NCBI GenBank assembly: GCA_002345475.1
Contig: DDWC01000166.1
Location: 1-8,257, forward strand
Direction of reading: 5' to 3'
DNA from: Firmicutes bacterium UBA2296
GTDB lineage: Bacteria; Bacillota; UBA994
Length of the DNA: 8,257 nt
In this document: one piece after another, positions 1 through 6,100 of the stretch
How the letters are laid out: every line of letters begins with the position of its first letter
Numbering within the stretch: position 1 is the first letter of the stretch
Notes under the pieces: model-generated
The model's input: the letters and a program-made list of their open reading frames with translations, nothing else
Database searches by the model: none
What the model was told of the DNA's origin: nothing
Made by a program: the position numbers and the translations under genes

Positions 1-76
1 AACACTCAGCCACATGTCCGTCATTATCGTTGTCCATGCAATCTTCCAGATGATCCCGAACATACTCGCAGTTCAT
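1..76 (-). CDS. Anti-sigma factor, zf-HC2/ZAS-type N-terminus (partial, runs off window)
   Basis: Only the first 25 codons are inside the window, starting at the ATG read on the minus strand from position 76. The peptide begins MNCEYVRDHLEDC and ends in HVAEC. It therefore has an early Cys3 and a His21-x3-Cys25 pair, which resembles the start of the zinc-binding anti-sigma (ZAS, zf-HC2) signature in which H-x3-C-x2-C is completed by one more cysteine just beyond the edge. It lies 3 bp behind the stop of the ECF sigma gene, and its AAAGGAGGT ribosome site is formed by the last sigma codons, so the two are likely translationally coupled. Proteins of this group hold their sigma factor inactive in the cytoplasm, usually through a following TM anchor. 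The spacing from Cys3 to His21 looks shorter than in typical members such as RsiW. The assignment rests on these few residues plus position. Confidence 0.6.
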   Translation of the reverse strand, partial: MNCEYVRDHLEDCMDNDNDGHVAEC

Positions 77-79
77 GGC

Positions 80-700
80 CTAACCTCCTTTCTGTGTTTT
101 CAGACGATTATTTTCCCGTAATTGTTCCATGGAACCGATTTCTTCTCTTATGGCCACACGGGCTCGATTAATTCGTGACTTAACTGTGCCGATATTGAGC
201 TCAAGGAGCTCGGCTATCTCCTCGTAGCTATACCCTTCAATGTCGCGAAGCACAAGGGCCAGACGGTGTTCCTCAGAAAGCCGCGAAAGGGCCAGTTGCA
301 CCTGTTCCCGCAACTCCTTGTTTAGCGTCTGCTCCTCAGGGTTCTCGCCTTCGGGCGCGGGGAACTCTATCTGGTACTCTCCTTCTTCGGTCTCAATGGA
401 CGAGTCGGTGCTCATAACCACCAGGGGTTGACGCTTGCGCTTGCGCAACGCATCTATGCAGGTGTTATTTACAATGCGAAACAGCCAGGTGCTGAAAGCA
501 CTCTGGCCCTTAAAGCGATGTAAGGCACGATATGCGCGCAAGAAGCTCTCCTGCGACAAGTCCAGAGCGTCTTCGTGGTTACCGCTCATGCGAAAGGCAA
601 TGTTAAATACCTTCTGTTGGTATCTTTCCACCAACTGCTCAAAGGCATAAGCGTCACCGTCGAGAATGCGCTGGATCAGAGTCTCGTCGCTTGTAGTCAT
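80..700 (-). CDS. ECF (sigma-70 family) RNA polymerase sigma factor, SigW/RpoE-like
   Basis: This 206-residue protein has the two-domain layout of ECF sigma factors. Region 2 covers about residues 18-90, including DLSQESFLRAYRAL (2.2, core binding) and FSTWLFRIVNNTCIDALRKR (2.3/2.4, -10 recognition). An acidic linker spans about 98-125. Region 4 covers about 130-187, with the helix-turn-helix YEEIAELLELNIGTVKSR that reads the -35 box. I start it at the ATG at 700 (MTTSDETLIQ), because GGGGAGTGAGG lies just upstream and the 30 residues of the longer reading frame resemble no sigma sequence. It directs RNA polymerase to a stress or envelope regulon. The zf-HC2-like gene right behind it is the probable antagonist. 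Two promoter-like elements lie upstream, one of ECF type, suggesting autoregulation. The sequence resembles the SigW/RpoE group, but I do not give it a specific name. Confidence 0.93.
   Translation of the reverse strand: MTTSDETLIQRILDGDAYAFEQLVERYQQKVFNIAFRMSGNHEDALDLSQESFLRAYRALHRFKGQSAFSTWLFRIVNNTCIDALRKRKRQPLVVMSTDSSIETEEGEYQIEFPAPEGENPEEQTLNKELREQVQLALSRLSEEHRLALVLRDIEGYSYEEIAELLELNIGTVKSRINRARVAIREEIGSMEQLRENNRLKTQKGG
83..90 (-). promoter_or_regulatory. Ribosome binding site of the anti-sigma gene inside the end of the sigma gene
   Basis: On the minus strand the last sigma codons AAA-GGA-GGT, just before its TAG, form a near-perfect Shine-Dalgarno site about 7 nt before the ATG at 76. 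Ribosomes finishing the sigma gene would therefore reinitiate on the anti-sigma gene, favouring linked production of both proteins. Confidence 0.7.
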
Positions 701-731
701 GTACCTCACTCCCCTCGCGGCGTGACATTTT

Positions 732-759
732 ACAGACGTATTCCCATCGCGAAAGTTCC
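732..759 (-). promoter_or_regulatory. Putative ECF-type (autoregulatory) promoter of the first sigma gene
   Basis: Read on the minus strand, GGAACTT (753-759) is followed after 16 nt by TCTGT (732-736). Counted from GGAAC (755-759), the gap to CGTCTG (733-738) is also 16 nt. GGAAC-type -35 boxes with a TCTGA/CGTC-like -10 are the established pattern for RpoE/SigW-type sigma factors. Initiation near 725 would leave a leader of about 25 nt carrying the ribosome site. This fits autoregulation, but it is inferred from sequence only. Confidence 0.5.
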
Positions 760-764
760 CTTGT

Positions 765-792
765 ATTATACCAATAGATGACAGAAGCACAA
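765..792 (-). promoter_or_regulatory. Putative housekeeping promoter of the first sigma gene (TGn-extended -10)
   Basis: The minus strand reads TGG-TATAAT, with the consensus -10 at 765-770 and an extended-10 TG two bases before it. The only -35 candidate is TTGTGC at 787-792 (spacer 16), a weak match, so activity would depend on the extended -10. It lies directly upstream of the ECF-type box, so basal and induced transcription could start a few tens of bases apart. Confidence 0.5.
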
Positions 793-800
793 AGGGCTTA

Positions 801-809
801 TGTTATACT
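801..809 (+). promoter_or_regulatory. Putative extended -10 promoter of yhbY
   Basis: TGT-TATACT is an extended -10 element with TATACT at 804-809 and no convincing -35 at the normal distance. Initiation near 816 would give a very short leader that still contains the Shine-Dalgarno site GGAGGTGAT (816-824). The element is divergent from the sigma-gene promoters, and the two regions lie within about 40 bp of each other. Confidence 0.4.
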
Positions 810-829
810 CGAATGGGAGGTGATTCATC

Positions 830-1123
830 ATGCTCACCAGCAAACAACGCAGTTTCCTGCGCAGTATGGCTAACACATACGAGCCCCTGGTACAGATAGG
901 CAAGGGCAGCCTCACCGCCCCGGTGGCCACGGCCGTTTCCGAAGCGCTGGAGGCCCGCGAACTTATTAAAGTACGCGTCCTGAAGAACAACGACGACGAC
1001 ATCCGGACACTGGCTGCCGAACTGGCGCAACAGGTAGGCGCCGACGTGGTTCAGGTCATAGGGCGCAATTTTGTCCTCTACCGACGCCGCAAGGAAAAGC
1101 CTGTAATCGAACTGCCAGAGTAG
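830..1123 (+). CDS. yhbY: YhbY/YqeI family RNA-binding protein (CRM domain)
   Basis: The 97-residue protein matches the single-domain CRM (CRS1-YhbY) family along its whole length. It starts MLTSKQRSFLRSMA, has the conserved VSEALEARELIKVRVL segment at about 36-51, and ends with a VVQVIGRNFVLYRR strand at about 73-87. Known members associate with the large ribosomal subunit precursor and act in 50S assembly in the cytoplasm. The start is supported by a perfect GGAGGTGAT ribosome site 5 bp upstream. Two consecutive TAG codons end the gene. The RNA-contact loop reads IGKGSLT (residues 23-29) where relatives such as Bacillus YqeI have VGKGG, so the last glycine of that loop is serine here. It stands apart from the obg/nadD/rsfS genes it often accompanies, at least within this window. 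Confidence 0.93.
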   Translation: MLTSKQRSFLRSMANTYEPLVQIGKGSLTAPVATAVSEALEARELIKVRVLKNNDDDIRTLAAELAQQVGADVVQVIGRNFVLYRRRKEKPVIELPE

Positions 1124-1133
1124 TAGCTTGTCC

Positions 1134-1162
1134 TTGCCATGGTATAGACAGCGTGCTATACT
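1134..1162 (+). promoter_or_regulatory. Promoter of the tRNA-Leu gene
   Basis: TTGCCA (1134-1139) and TATACT (1157-1162) are separated by exactly 17 nt, and TG two bases before the -10 makes it an extended -10. Each hexamer has only one mismatch to consensus. Initiation near 1169 leaves a few bases of leader before the mature tRNA 5' end at 1176. It allows transcription independent of yhbY. Confidence 0.75.
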
Positions 1163-1175
1163 TTCTTACAGACGT

Positions 1176-1260
1176 GCCGAAGTGGCGGAATGGCAGACGC
1201 ACTTGACTCAAAATCAAGCGTCCTCTGGGCGTGCCGGTTCGAGTCCGGCCTTCGGCACCA
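1176..1260 (+). tRNA. tRNA-Leu, anticodon CAA (decodes UUG)
   Basis: The gene folds as a class II tRNA of 85 nt. The acceptor stem GCCGAAG/CTTCGGC is perfectly paired, followed by discriminator A and encoded CCA (1258-1260). The anticodon stem CTTGA/TCAAG encloses the loop CTCAAAA, giving anticodon CAA. A long variable arm CGTCC-TCT-GGGCG, typical of tRNA-Leu, precedes the T-arm GCCGG-TTCGAGT-CCGGC. The D-arm begins with the usual TGGCGGAATGGCAGACGC pattern. A strong promoter lies before it and an intrinsic terminator follows after about 15 nt, so it is a single-gene transcription unit. Confidence 0.97.
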
Positions 1261-1275
1261 GTCAATAATAACAGT

Positions 1276-1319
1276 AGGGTTTTGGGGGGTTTTCCTGTCC
1301 CCCAAAACCTTTATTTTTG
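1276..1319 (+). terminator. Intrinsic terminator after tRNA-Leu
   Basis: An 11-bp perfect stem, GGTTTTGGGGG (1278-1288) with CCCCCAAAACC (1299-1309), encloses a 10-nt loop and is followed by TTTATTTTTG. This is a standard Rho-independent terminator and separates the tRNA from the transporter gene. Confidence 0.9.
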
Positions 1320-1380
1320 TCTCGTCGCATGCTTATCCTTCAGCCTGCGATATTTATGTACTTCCCATTATGAGGTAGGC

Positions 1381-1436
1381 TATAATTATTACCATCCCCG
1401 AAGCAACTGGCACAAAACTGTGGTGGGTTGCTCGGG
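1381..1436 (+). promoter_or_regulatory. Putative promoter -10 and structured leader upstream of the transporter gene
   Basis: A consensus TATAAT lies at 1381-1386, but no good -35 is seen 16-18 nt upstream. The expected start near 1393 is followed at once by an imperfect inverted repeat, CCCGAAGCAAC (1397-1407) and GTTGCTCGGG (1427-1436), pairing with one bulged A. A small CACA/TGTG hairpin (1411-1422) sits in its loop. The element could be a leader hairpin or an operator for a regulator. There is no U-tract directly after it, so it is not a standard attenuator. Apart from this, 1320-1483 shows nothing else convincing. Confidence 0.35.
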
Positions 1437-1483
1437 ATTGAACATCTGGATAGAGATGTGCATTGTCCCAAGGAGGATTGGCA

Positions 1484-2701
1484 ATGAAAGATAACAAGAG
1501 GGCTTACCGCTTCTTTGCGGCCTGCACGCTACTTAGCCTGGCGGCAAATTTTGCCCACCCCGTTACACCGGCCCTTATTCAGCAGCGGGGGTTTGGGGAC
1601 TATATGTTCGGCGTTGCGCTGGCCGCCATGATGGTAATGAACTTTCTCACGTCGCCCTTCTGGGGAAGAATGGTGAACTACATCTCCAGCCGACGCGTGG
1701 CCCTGATCTGTTGCACCGGCTATGCCGTGGGGCAGGCCATGTTCGGTCTGGCCACAAGTGAAGGCATGATGATCGGTGCCCGGATGTTTGCCGGGATGTT
1801 CACGGGCGGCGCCTTCACGTCTTTGTTGACCTACCTCGTTAATACCTCGCCCGAAGAGTCGAGAAGCAGATATCTTTTGATCCTGGCCACTTTGCAGACA
1901 GTAGCAGGAGCCTTCGGTTATTTCGTGGGCGGCATGCTTGGCGAAATCAGTCTGAGCCTGGCCATTATCGCCCAGGCCATTGCCCTCGGTGCCTGTGGAG
2001 TAATCTTCTACTTCATGTGGGACGAGGATTCCACAACGACCCTGAAGGATGTCAAACCGATAAAGCTGTTTAAGGAGGCCAACCCGCTGTCAGCGTTTCT
2101 GGCCGGCAGAAGCATGATGACGCCCATTTTTGTCACTCTGTTTGTCGTATGCGCGCTGGCGAGCCTTGGCAGTGTTGCCTTCGACCAGAGTTTCAACTAC
2201 TATCTCAGAGCACAACTCGGTCTCTCATCCGGATACAATGGCGTCATCAAGGCGATTATAGGATTTGTCTGCCTGGCCGCCAATTTGACAGTGGGTGCAT
2301 GGATCATGAAGAAGACAGACTTGAGACGATCCAGCATCTATGTCTACCTGCTGTGTTCTTCTGCTATGCTGGCCGTGATATTTACTAGCGCGGTGATCCC
2401 ATTCATCGCGGCCAATGTCCTGTATTTCGGATTCCTCGCCATAAGCGTACCGTTGACACAAAGCCTGGTGGCTGACCGGGCCAGAGGAAAGGACAGCAAT
2501 CTGGTTATGGGTTACTATGGCGGGCTAAGATCCTTGGGGGGGATTTTCGGGTCTTTGTCGGCCGGGTTTCTTTATACGATTGGTCCAAAACTACCCTTTG
2601 TGCTGGGATTTTCGGCATTTGTTCTGGCGACACTGGCCTCAGTCTACTACTACGTTTTGAGTAGGCGCGACGAGACAGCGGCGGCGCAACTGAGTGCTTA
2701 G
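1484..2701 (+). CDS. Major facilitator superfamily (MFS) transporter, drug-efflux-like, 12 TM
   Basis: The 405-residue protein is almost entirely hydrophobic and can be laid out as 12 membrane helices. Six lie at about 8-28, 40-60, 71-91, 96-118, 131-153 and 156-178. Six more lie at about 213-233, 251-274, 284-302, 305-325, 345-366 and 370-393. A polar central loop of about 35 residues separates the halves, the usual MFS 6+6 arrangement. The loop between helices 2 and 3, GRMVNYISSRRV (61-72), is a degenerate MFS motif A in which the usual Asp is Asn and the second Gly is Ser. I start at the ATG at 1484, because AAGGAGG ends 7 nt before it; the in-frame TTG at 1463 lacks a comparable site. The substrate cannot be read from sequence; export of a small molecule or peptide is likely. 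The protease gene follows after 45 bp and is probably cotranscribed. Confidence 0.88.
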   Translation: MKDNKRAYRFFAACTLLSLAANFAHPVTPALIQQRGFGDYMFGVALAAMMVMNFLTSPFWGRMVNYISSRRVALICCTGYAVGQAMFGLATSEGMMIGARMFAGMFTGGAFTSLLTYLVNTSPEESRSRYLLILATLQTVAGAFGYFVGGMLGEISLSLAIIAQAIALGACGVIFYFMWDEDSTTTLKDVKPIKLFKEANPLSAFLAGRSMMTPIFVTLFVVCALASLGSVAFDQSFNYYLRAQLGLSSGYNGVIKAIIGFVCLAANLTVGAWIMKKTDLRRSSIYVYLLCSSAMLAVIFTSAVIPFIAANVLYFGFLAISVPLTQSLVADRARGKDSNLVMGYYGGLRSLGGIFGSLSAGFLYTIGPKLPFVLGFSAFVLATLASVYYYVLSRRDETAAAQLSA

Positions 2702-2746
2702 GGCGTCTCTGCCGGATATCATGAGGCCGAGAGAAAGCGAGGGGCG

Positions 2747-3904
2747 ATGATGAACAGAGACTTGTGGCATGAGGACATCGAACAGCTCAAATCTGATCTG
2801 CCCAGTCTTCACAGCAACTTCTTCTATGCGGGGAACGCAGCGGGGTTCTACTCCAAAATAGAATCCCTGCAGAGGAATCTGGACAGCATGGGCGCATACG
2901 ATATAGTGCTGGAGATGACCCGAATCGTGGCTACGGCCAGGGACGCTCATACCACTCTGGTGTTGCCGCAAAACTTCAGACTCCCTTTTGACTGCTATCC
3001 CTTCGCGGAGGGGCTATATATAACGACAACAGACGAGGCAAACCGGGACCTGCTTCATGCGAAAATACTCGGAATTGGTGAAACTGGAACCACGGACGTC
3101 TACCAGGCCATATCTGACATAACTCCCCATGAGAACACGCAGTTTGTCCTGTCCTGTTTGCCAAAAAGCATAACCTGTGTGGACATACTTTATGGTCTGG
3201 GTATTGCGGAATACGTGGACAGCGTGGACATTAGCATAATGGACAGAGACGGCAATTCCGCCAGGAAGACCATCCGCCCTGTCAAGTACGCTGATTACCA
3301 ACCGGTGAAATCCCATGTCGCTGACCTGCCTTTGTACAGACAACGGGAAGACGAGTTTTATTGGAGCGCTCTTCGCGACGGCGTTTTCTACATCAACTAC
3401 AGTAGGTGCCGCAACATGGAAGCACCGGCGATATCCGTCAGCGAATTTGGCGATCGGCTAATGGGAGAGCTTACAGAGAACAGCGAGGTAGAGAAGGTCG
3501 TCATAGACATGCGCCACAACACAGGTGGCAACTCCGAGCTGTTTAAACCTTTTCTACAATGGCTAAGTGCAAACGAGTCACTGAACCAAAGGGGCAAGCT
3601 CTTTGTCGTTGTTGGCAGAGACACATTTTCCTCAGCCTCCCTCAACATGTTCTTTTTGAAGTACAATACCGAGGCTATCTTCGTCGGAGAACCCACCGGA
3701 GGCAAGCCAAACCACTATGGCGAGGTAAAATACCTGGAACTAAGGCATTCGGGCCTCTACATTCGTTATTCGACAAAGTATTATCATCTGATCGAAGACG
3801 AGCAGCTGTCCTTTGTGCCGGACATAGAGCTGCCTGTGAGTTTCGATGATTACCTCATGGGAATAGACCGATGCATGATGACCATAGAGGACTGCAGAGC
3901 ATAG
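2747..3904 (+). CDS. S41-family (C-terminal-processing type) serine protease, no signal peptide
   Basis: The 385-residue protein carries the S41/TSPc core signatures. There is an early ARDAHTTL (64-71) matching the conserved D-x-H-T segment. VVIDMRHNTGGN (251-262) corresponds to the D-x-R-x-N-x-G-G strand. FSSAS (294-298) contains the probable nucleophile Ser296, and VGEPTGGK (313-320) supplies Lys320, with nearly the same Ser-to-Lys spacing as in E. coli Prc. The intervening part (about 90-200) may be a degenerate PDZ-like segment but has no clear motif. No signal peptide or TM segment is visible, unlike secreted CtpA/Prc enzymes, so it probably acts in the cytoplasm. Two adjacent ATGs exist; the second (2750) has better spacing (5 nt) to GAGGGG. 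It follows the MFS gene closely, suggesting a shared operon and possibly a shared peptide substrate, which is inference. Confidence 0.82.
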   Translation: MMNRDLWHEDIEQLKSDLPSLHSNFFYAGNAAGFYSKIESLQRNLDSMGAYDIVLEMTRIVATARDAHTTLVLPQNFRLPFDCYPFAEGLYITTTDEANRDLLHAKILGIGETGTTDVYQAISDITPHENTQFVLSCLPKSITCVDILYGLGIAEYVDSVDISIMDRDGNSARKTIRPVKYADYQPVKSHVADLPLYRQREDEFYWSALRDGVFYINYSRCRNMEAPAISVSEFGDRLMGELTENSEVEKVVIDMRHNTGGNSELFKPFLQWLSANESLNQRGKLFVVVGRDTFSSASLNMFFLKYNTEAIFVGEPTGGKPNHYGEVKYLELRHSGLYIRYSTKYYHLIEDEQLSFVPDIELPVSFDDYLMGIDRCMMTIEDCRA

Positions 3905-3963
3905 GAGCCCTCGATCCCGTTTCCGGACGCAATGATTTTGCGCCCTGCCGACGATAGCAGCAA

Positions 3964-4010
3964 AACATAATGGTCCTGGGGGATGTGCGCTCTCCCAGGA
4001 CCATTATGTT
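3964..4010. terminator. Perfect 17-bp inverted repeat between convergent genes, probable bidirectional terminator
   Basis: AACATAATGGTCCTGGG (3964-3980) is the exact reverse complement of CCCAGGACCATTATGTT (3994-4010), with a 13-nt centre that can extend the stem slightly. It lies in the 205-bp gap between the converging protease gene and the anchored-protein gene. On the minus strand the stem ends in TTTTG; on the plus strand it is followed by a T-rich but broken ATCTATGTCTT. The location and symmetry favour a bidirectional terminator, though the U-tracts are weak. The rest of 3905-4109 shows only a small 10-bp palindrome CTGACGTCAG. Confidence 0.65.
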
Positions 4011-4109
4011 ATCTATGTCTTCCCGCCCAGTGAATTAGGATTACCTTCTTCCCATTTTTGCCAGGCGACGAGAATGAGCGTAGATGGTTGATCCACCATT
4101 CATCTGACG

Positions 4110-5063
4110 TCAGTTGCCCAGACTTACCAGCTCACAGGTTGCGCCACCGGCACAAGTACCCATGTGAAAATTTACCCTGATATCGGTTACGGTCATCACG
4201 ATACTGAGGAGCTGCCCGTCCTTTATCTCTTCCAGAGTCTCGGCCAAAACAGCGTCAATGTTCCTGAAGGTCAGAAAACGAGGACTGTACTCGACTGTAT
4301 CGTGGTCGCCTTCAATTACGATGATTGGGAGGCACTCACTTTCAGCCACTGAGAATGTCAGCTGCCCGTCTCGTTCGTTTAGTCCCAGCCAGCCTTCTGC
4401 CTTAAGCTCACCCGAAAGGGTGAAAACCGCAGTGTTTCTACCCTGCTCAAAATCGATGTCTTCAATGATTAGCCCGCGTCCCACTAAGTCACCATTGCTC
4501 AGGTGATGAAGATACAGTCTTTCCGGCTCCTGACGAATGGGAGGGACTTCAACCTGCCGCATATCTTTAAGGGTTTTGCCTAGTTCAGGATTATAGTAGA
4601 CAAACCACCTCAACTGCCCGGTTGAGTCGCCCTGCCCTGTAAATCCGACAAATCGCCCGGCAGCCTCGTCTTCCCAGCTCATGACTCTTAGATGCAAACC
4701 GTCCCCCGCGGCGTTTCGGATGCTGAGGGAATAGAGACCATCACCACTGCCGGGACCCTGGCGGATTAGATATCTGGCGGGAGCAGGCCCGATGGCAGAT
4801 TTAACCCTGTCAAAGGTCTCCCCTATCAGCATGGCATGTGTCCCTGGAAACAGCCCTTCCGCCCATGACCAAGTTGGGGGGCTAGTACTATCCGATGTAA
4901 ATCCCATATCCCACAGAGTGGGGCTGGGAAGAACACTGAGCAAAACTACTTCCTCTACTTCCAGTCTGCGAATCTCTAGAGTTGGAGTATAAAAGTAAGC
5001 CACGGCAGCGGTAGCGATAACAGCAATACCTGCAGTGAGATATAACCAGAGTTTTCTTGACAT
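4110..5063 (-). CDS. Membrane-anchored extracytoplasmic protein of unknown function
   Basis: I do not recognise a family. The 317-residue protein starts at the ATG at 5063 (MSRKLWLYLT), with AGGAGGGAG about 8 nt upstream; the 37 residues added by a longer reading frame lack a ribosome site of that quality and overlap the preceding gene. Residues 5-24 form one hydrophobic segment after a short basic start and there is no lipobox cysteine, so it is either a signal anchor or an uncleaved signal peptide. The remaining approximately 290 residues are soluble, with many short alternating hydrophobic/polar stretches suggesting beta structure. Two cysteines near the C-terminus (304 and 310, in CAGGATC) could form a disulfide or bind a ligand. 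It lies 73 bp after the interrupted hydrolase on the same strand; no clear promoter is seen between them, so readthrough is possible. Confidence 0.65.
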   Translation of the reverse strand: MSRKLWLYLTAGIAVIATAAVAYFYTPTLEIRRLEVEEVVLLSVLPSPTLWDMGFTSDSTSPPTWSWAEGLFPGTHAMLIGETFDRVKSAIGPAPARYLIRQGPGSGDGLYSLSIRNAAGDGLHLRVMSWEDEAAGRFVGFTGQGDSTGQLRWFVYYNPELGKTLKDMRQVEVPPIRQEPERLYLHHLSNGDLVGRGLIIEDIDFEQGRNTAVFTLSGELKAEGWLGLNERDGQLTFSVAESECLPIIVIEGDHDTVEYSPRFLTFRNIDAVLAETLEEIKDGQLLSIVMTVTDIRVNFHMGTCAGGATCELVSLGN

Positions 5064-5136
5064 TAAGACTCCCTCCTGTGATGTTGTCGGACGCAACAAC
5101 ACGAAGGCTATCATGAAAAATCCGCCGGGGCAAGGG

Positions 5137-5940
5137 TTAGCGCCTGCCTCCAGCAGGTGGATACACCTTCTCAAAGCGGATCAGAATGCTCCTCAGTTTG
5201 TCATCCAGGTATTCCACTGCCTGCGTGCGCAGATCATCGGGCACTCCATAGTAGGCCTCGGCTATGCCTCCGGTAATGGCGGCCAGAGTATCACTGTCGC
5301 CGCCCAGGGAGATGGCGTTGCGGATGGCATCCTCGAAGCTACGTGATTCCAGAAAAGCTTTGATGGCCTGGGGCACGGTTTCCTGGCAGGTCTCGTTGAA
5401 GCTGTACGAAGGGCGGATTCCATCCAGAGTGAAGTTCATGGGGTAGTAGTTGGCATGTACATGGCTACCGATGTCGTCCAGGCTGAGACCCGTGCGGGCT
5501 AATTACACAGCAACAGCAGTGGCTTCGGCACCCTTGAGCCCTTCGGGGTGGCTGTGGGTGACTTCTGTTACTCGCCGGGACAGTTCCTTGACTTCGTCCA
5601 GGCTAGAAGCGGCAAAGCCGCAGGGACTGACCCGCATGGCGGCTCCGTTGCCGTAGCTGTTATAGGGCCGAGGGCTGTCCGAATACATCCAGTTATAGAA
5701 CATACCGCCGTAGCCGCTGCCCGGGTAGGGTCGGCCCACGCTCTGCAGGGTGGACGCGATTGTGTCGCTGAGGCGTTTCATGTCTTTGCCGCTATGAACG
5801 ATGGACTGGGCCACGGCCAGAGTCATGATGCTGTCGTCTGTAAAATGGCAGTCGCGGGTAAAGAGCTCGAAGTCCTTAAACTTGTGGTTGTTCCACTCGA
5901 AGCGCGAACCGACAATATCGCCAATTATGGCACCAAGCAT
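5137..5940 (-). pseudogene. ADP-ribosylglycohydrolase family protein interrupted by one in-frame TAA
   Basis: Read in a single frame from the ATG at 5940 to the TAA at 5137, this encodes 266 amino acids plus one internal stop (codon 146, 5503-5505). The length is close to intact DraG/ARH-like enzymes, which remove ADP-ribose from proteins or related substrates using paired Mg ions. Both metal sites are present: HFTDDS with Thr34-Asp35-Asp36 before the stop, and GGDSDT with Asp215, Asp217 and Thr218 after it. The stop falls inside the conserved stretch GAEATAVAV-stop-LARTG, where relatives often have an aromatic residue, so a Tyr codon to TAA substitution would explain it. No frameshift or deletion accompanies it. 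A good ribosome site (AGGAGG) precedes the ATG. It may be a recent pseudogene, a sequencing or assembly error, or a readthrough gene; the first two seem likelier. The C-terminal part has an internal ATG at 5439, but without the N-terminal metal site it would be inactive. Confidence 0.85.
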
Positions 5941-5973
5941 ATTTACCGCCTCCTGAATATCGAAAGTTGGCCG

Positions 5974-5982
5974 TTTATACCA
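5974..5982 (-). promoter_or_regulatory. Putative extended -10 promoter of the ADP-ribosylglycohydrolase gene
   Basis: The minus strand reads TGG-TATAAA with the -10 at 5974-5979 and an extended TG. No acceptable -35 is present at 16-18 nt. Initiation near 5967 would leave a leader of about 27 nt with the AGGAGG site before the ATG at 5940. The rest of the 5941-6162 gap holds the terminator hairpin of the upstream operon and nothing else I can support. Confidence 0.4.
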
Positions 5983-6100
5983 CGCGAGCGCAGAGTGGCC
6001 GCGTGACTACTATGATTCCCCACGCCCGAGGGTGACTCCTCTTATTGTGCCTTATTTAAGAAGTTGACCCCTTGTTCAATCATAGCTGGTATGCATAAAT

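Noticed and set aside
1176..1260. tRNA-Leu as an integration site for a mobile island carrying the transporter and protease
   Set aside because: I saw no repeat of the tRNA 3' end downstream in the window and no integrase gene, and the tRNA has its own intact terminator.
1456..1494. A 12-codon frame (MCIVPRRIGNER) overlapping the start of the transporter gene, as a possible leader peptide
   Set aside because: Its upstream region has no good ribosome site, and it runs through the strong Shine-Dalgarno of the transporter, so chance is the simpler explanation.
4104..4113. Palindrome CTGACGTCAG at the end of the anchored-protein gene
   Set aside because: A 10-bp palindrome overlapping a stop codon is easily due to chance and has no promoter context.
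5506..5940. Use of TAA as a sense codon (recoding) in this organism
   Set aside because: The same gene ends at a TAA at 5137 at the expected family length, and no other gene in the window has an internal TAA, so code reassignment is not supported.
5548..6006. A 152-residue open frame on the plus strand opposite the ADP-ribosylglycohydrolase
   Set aside because: It is antisense to a gene whose minus-strand frame shows clear family motifs on both sides of its stop; the plus-strand protein resembles nothing and lacks a ribosome site. It is a codon-composition shadow.
6064..6099. TTGACC followed by TATGCA/CATAAA as a plus-strand promoter
   Set aside because: Spacers of 20 and 24 nt are too long, the -10 candidates are poor, and no plus-strand gene follows.
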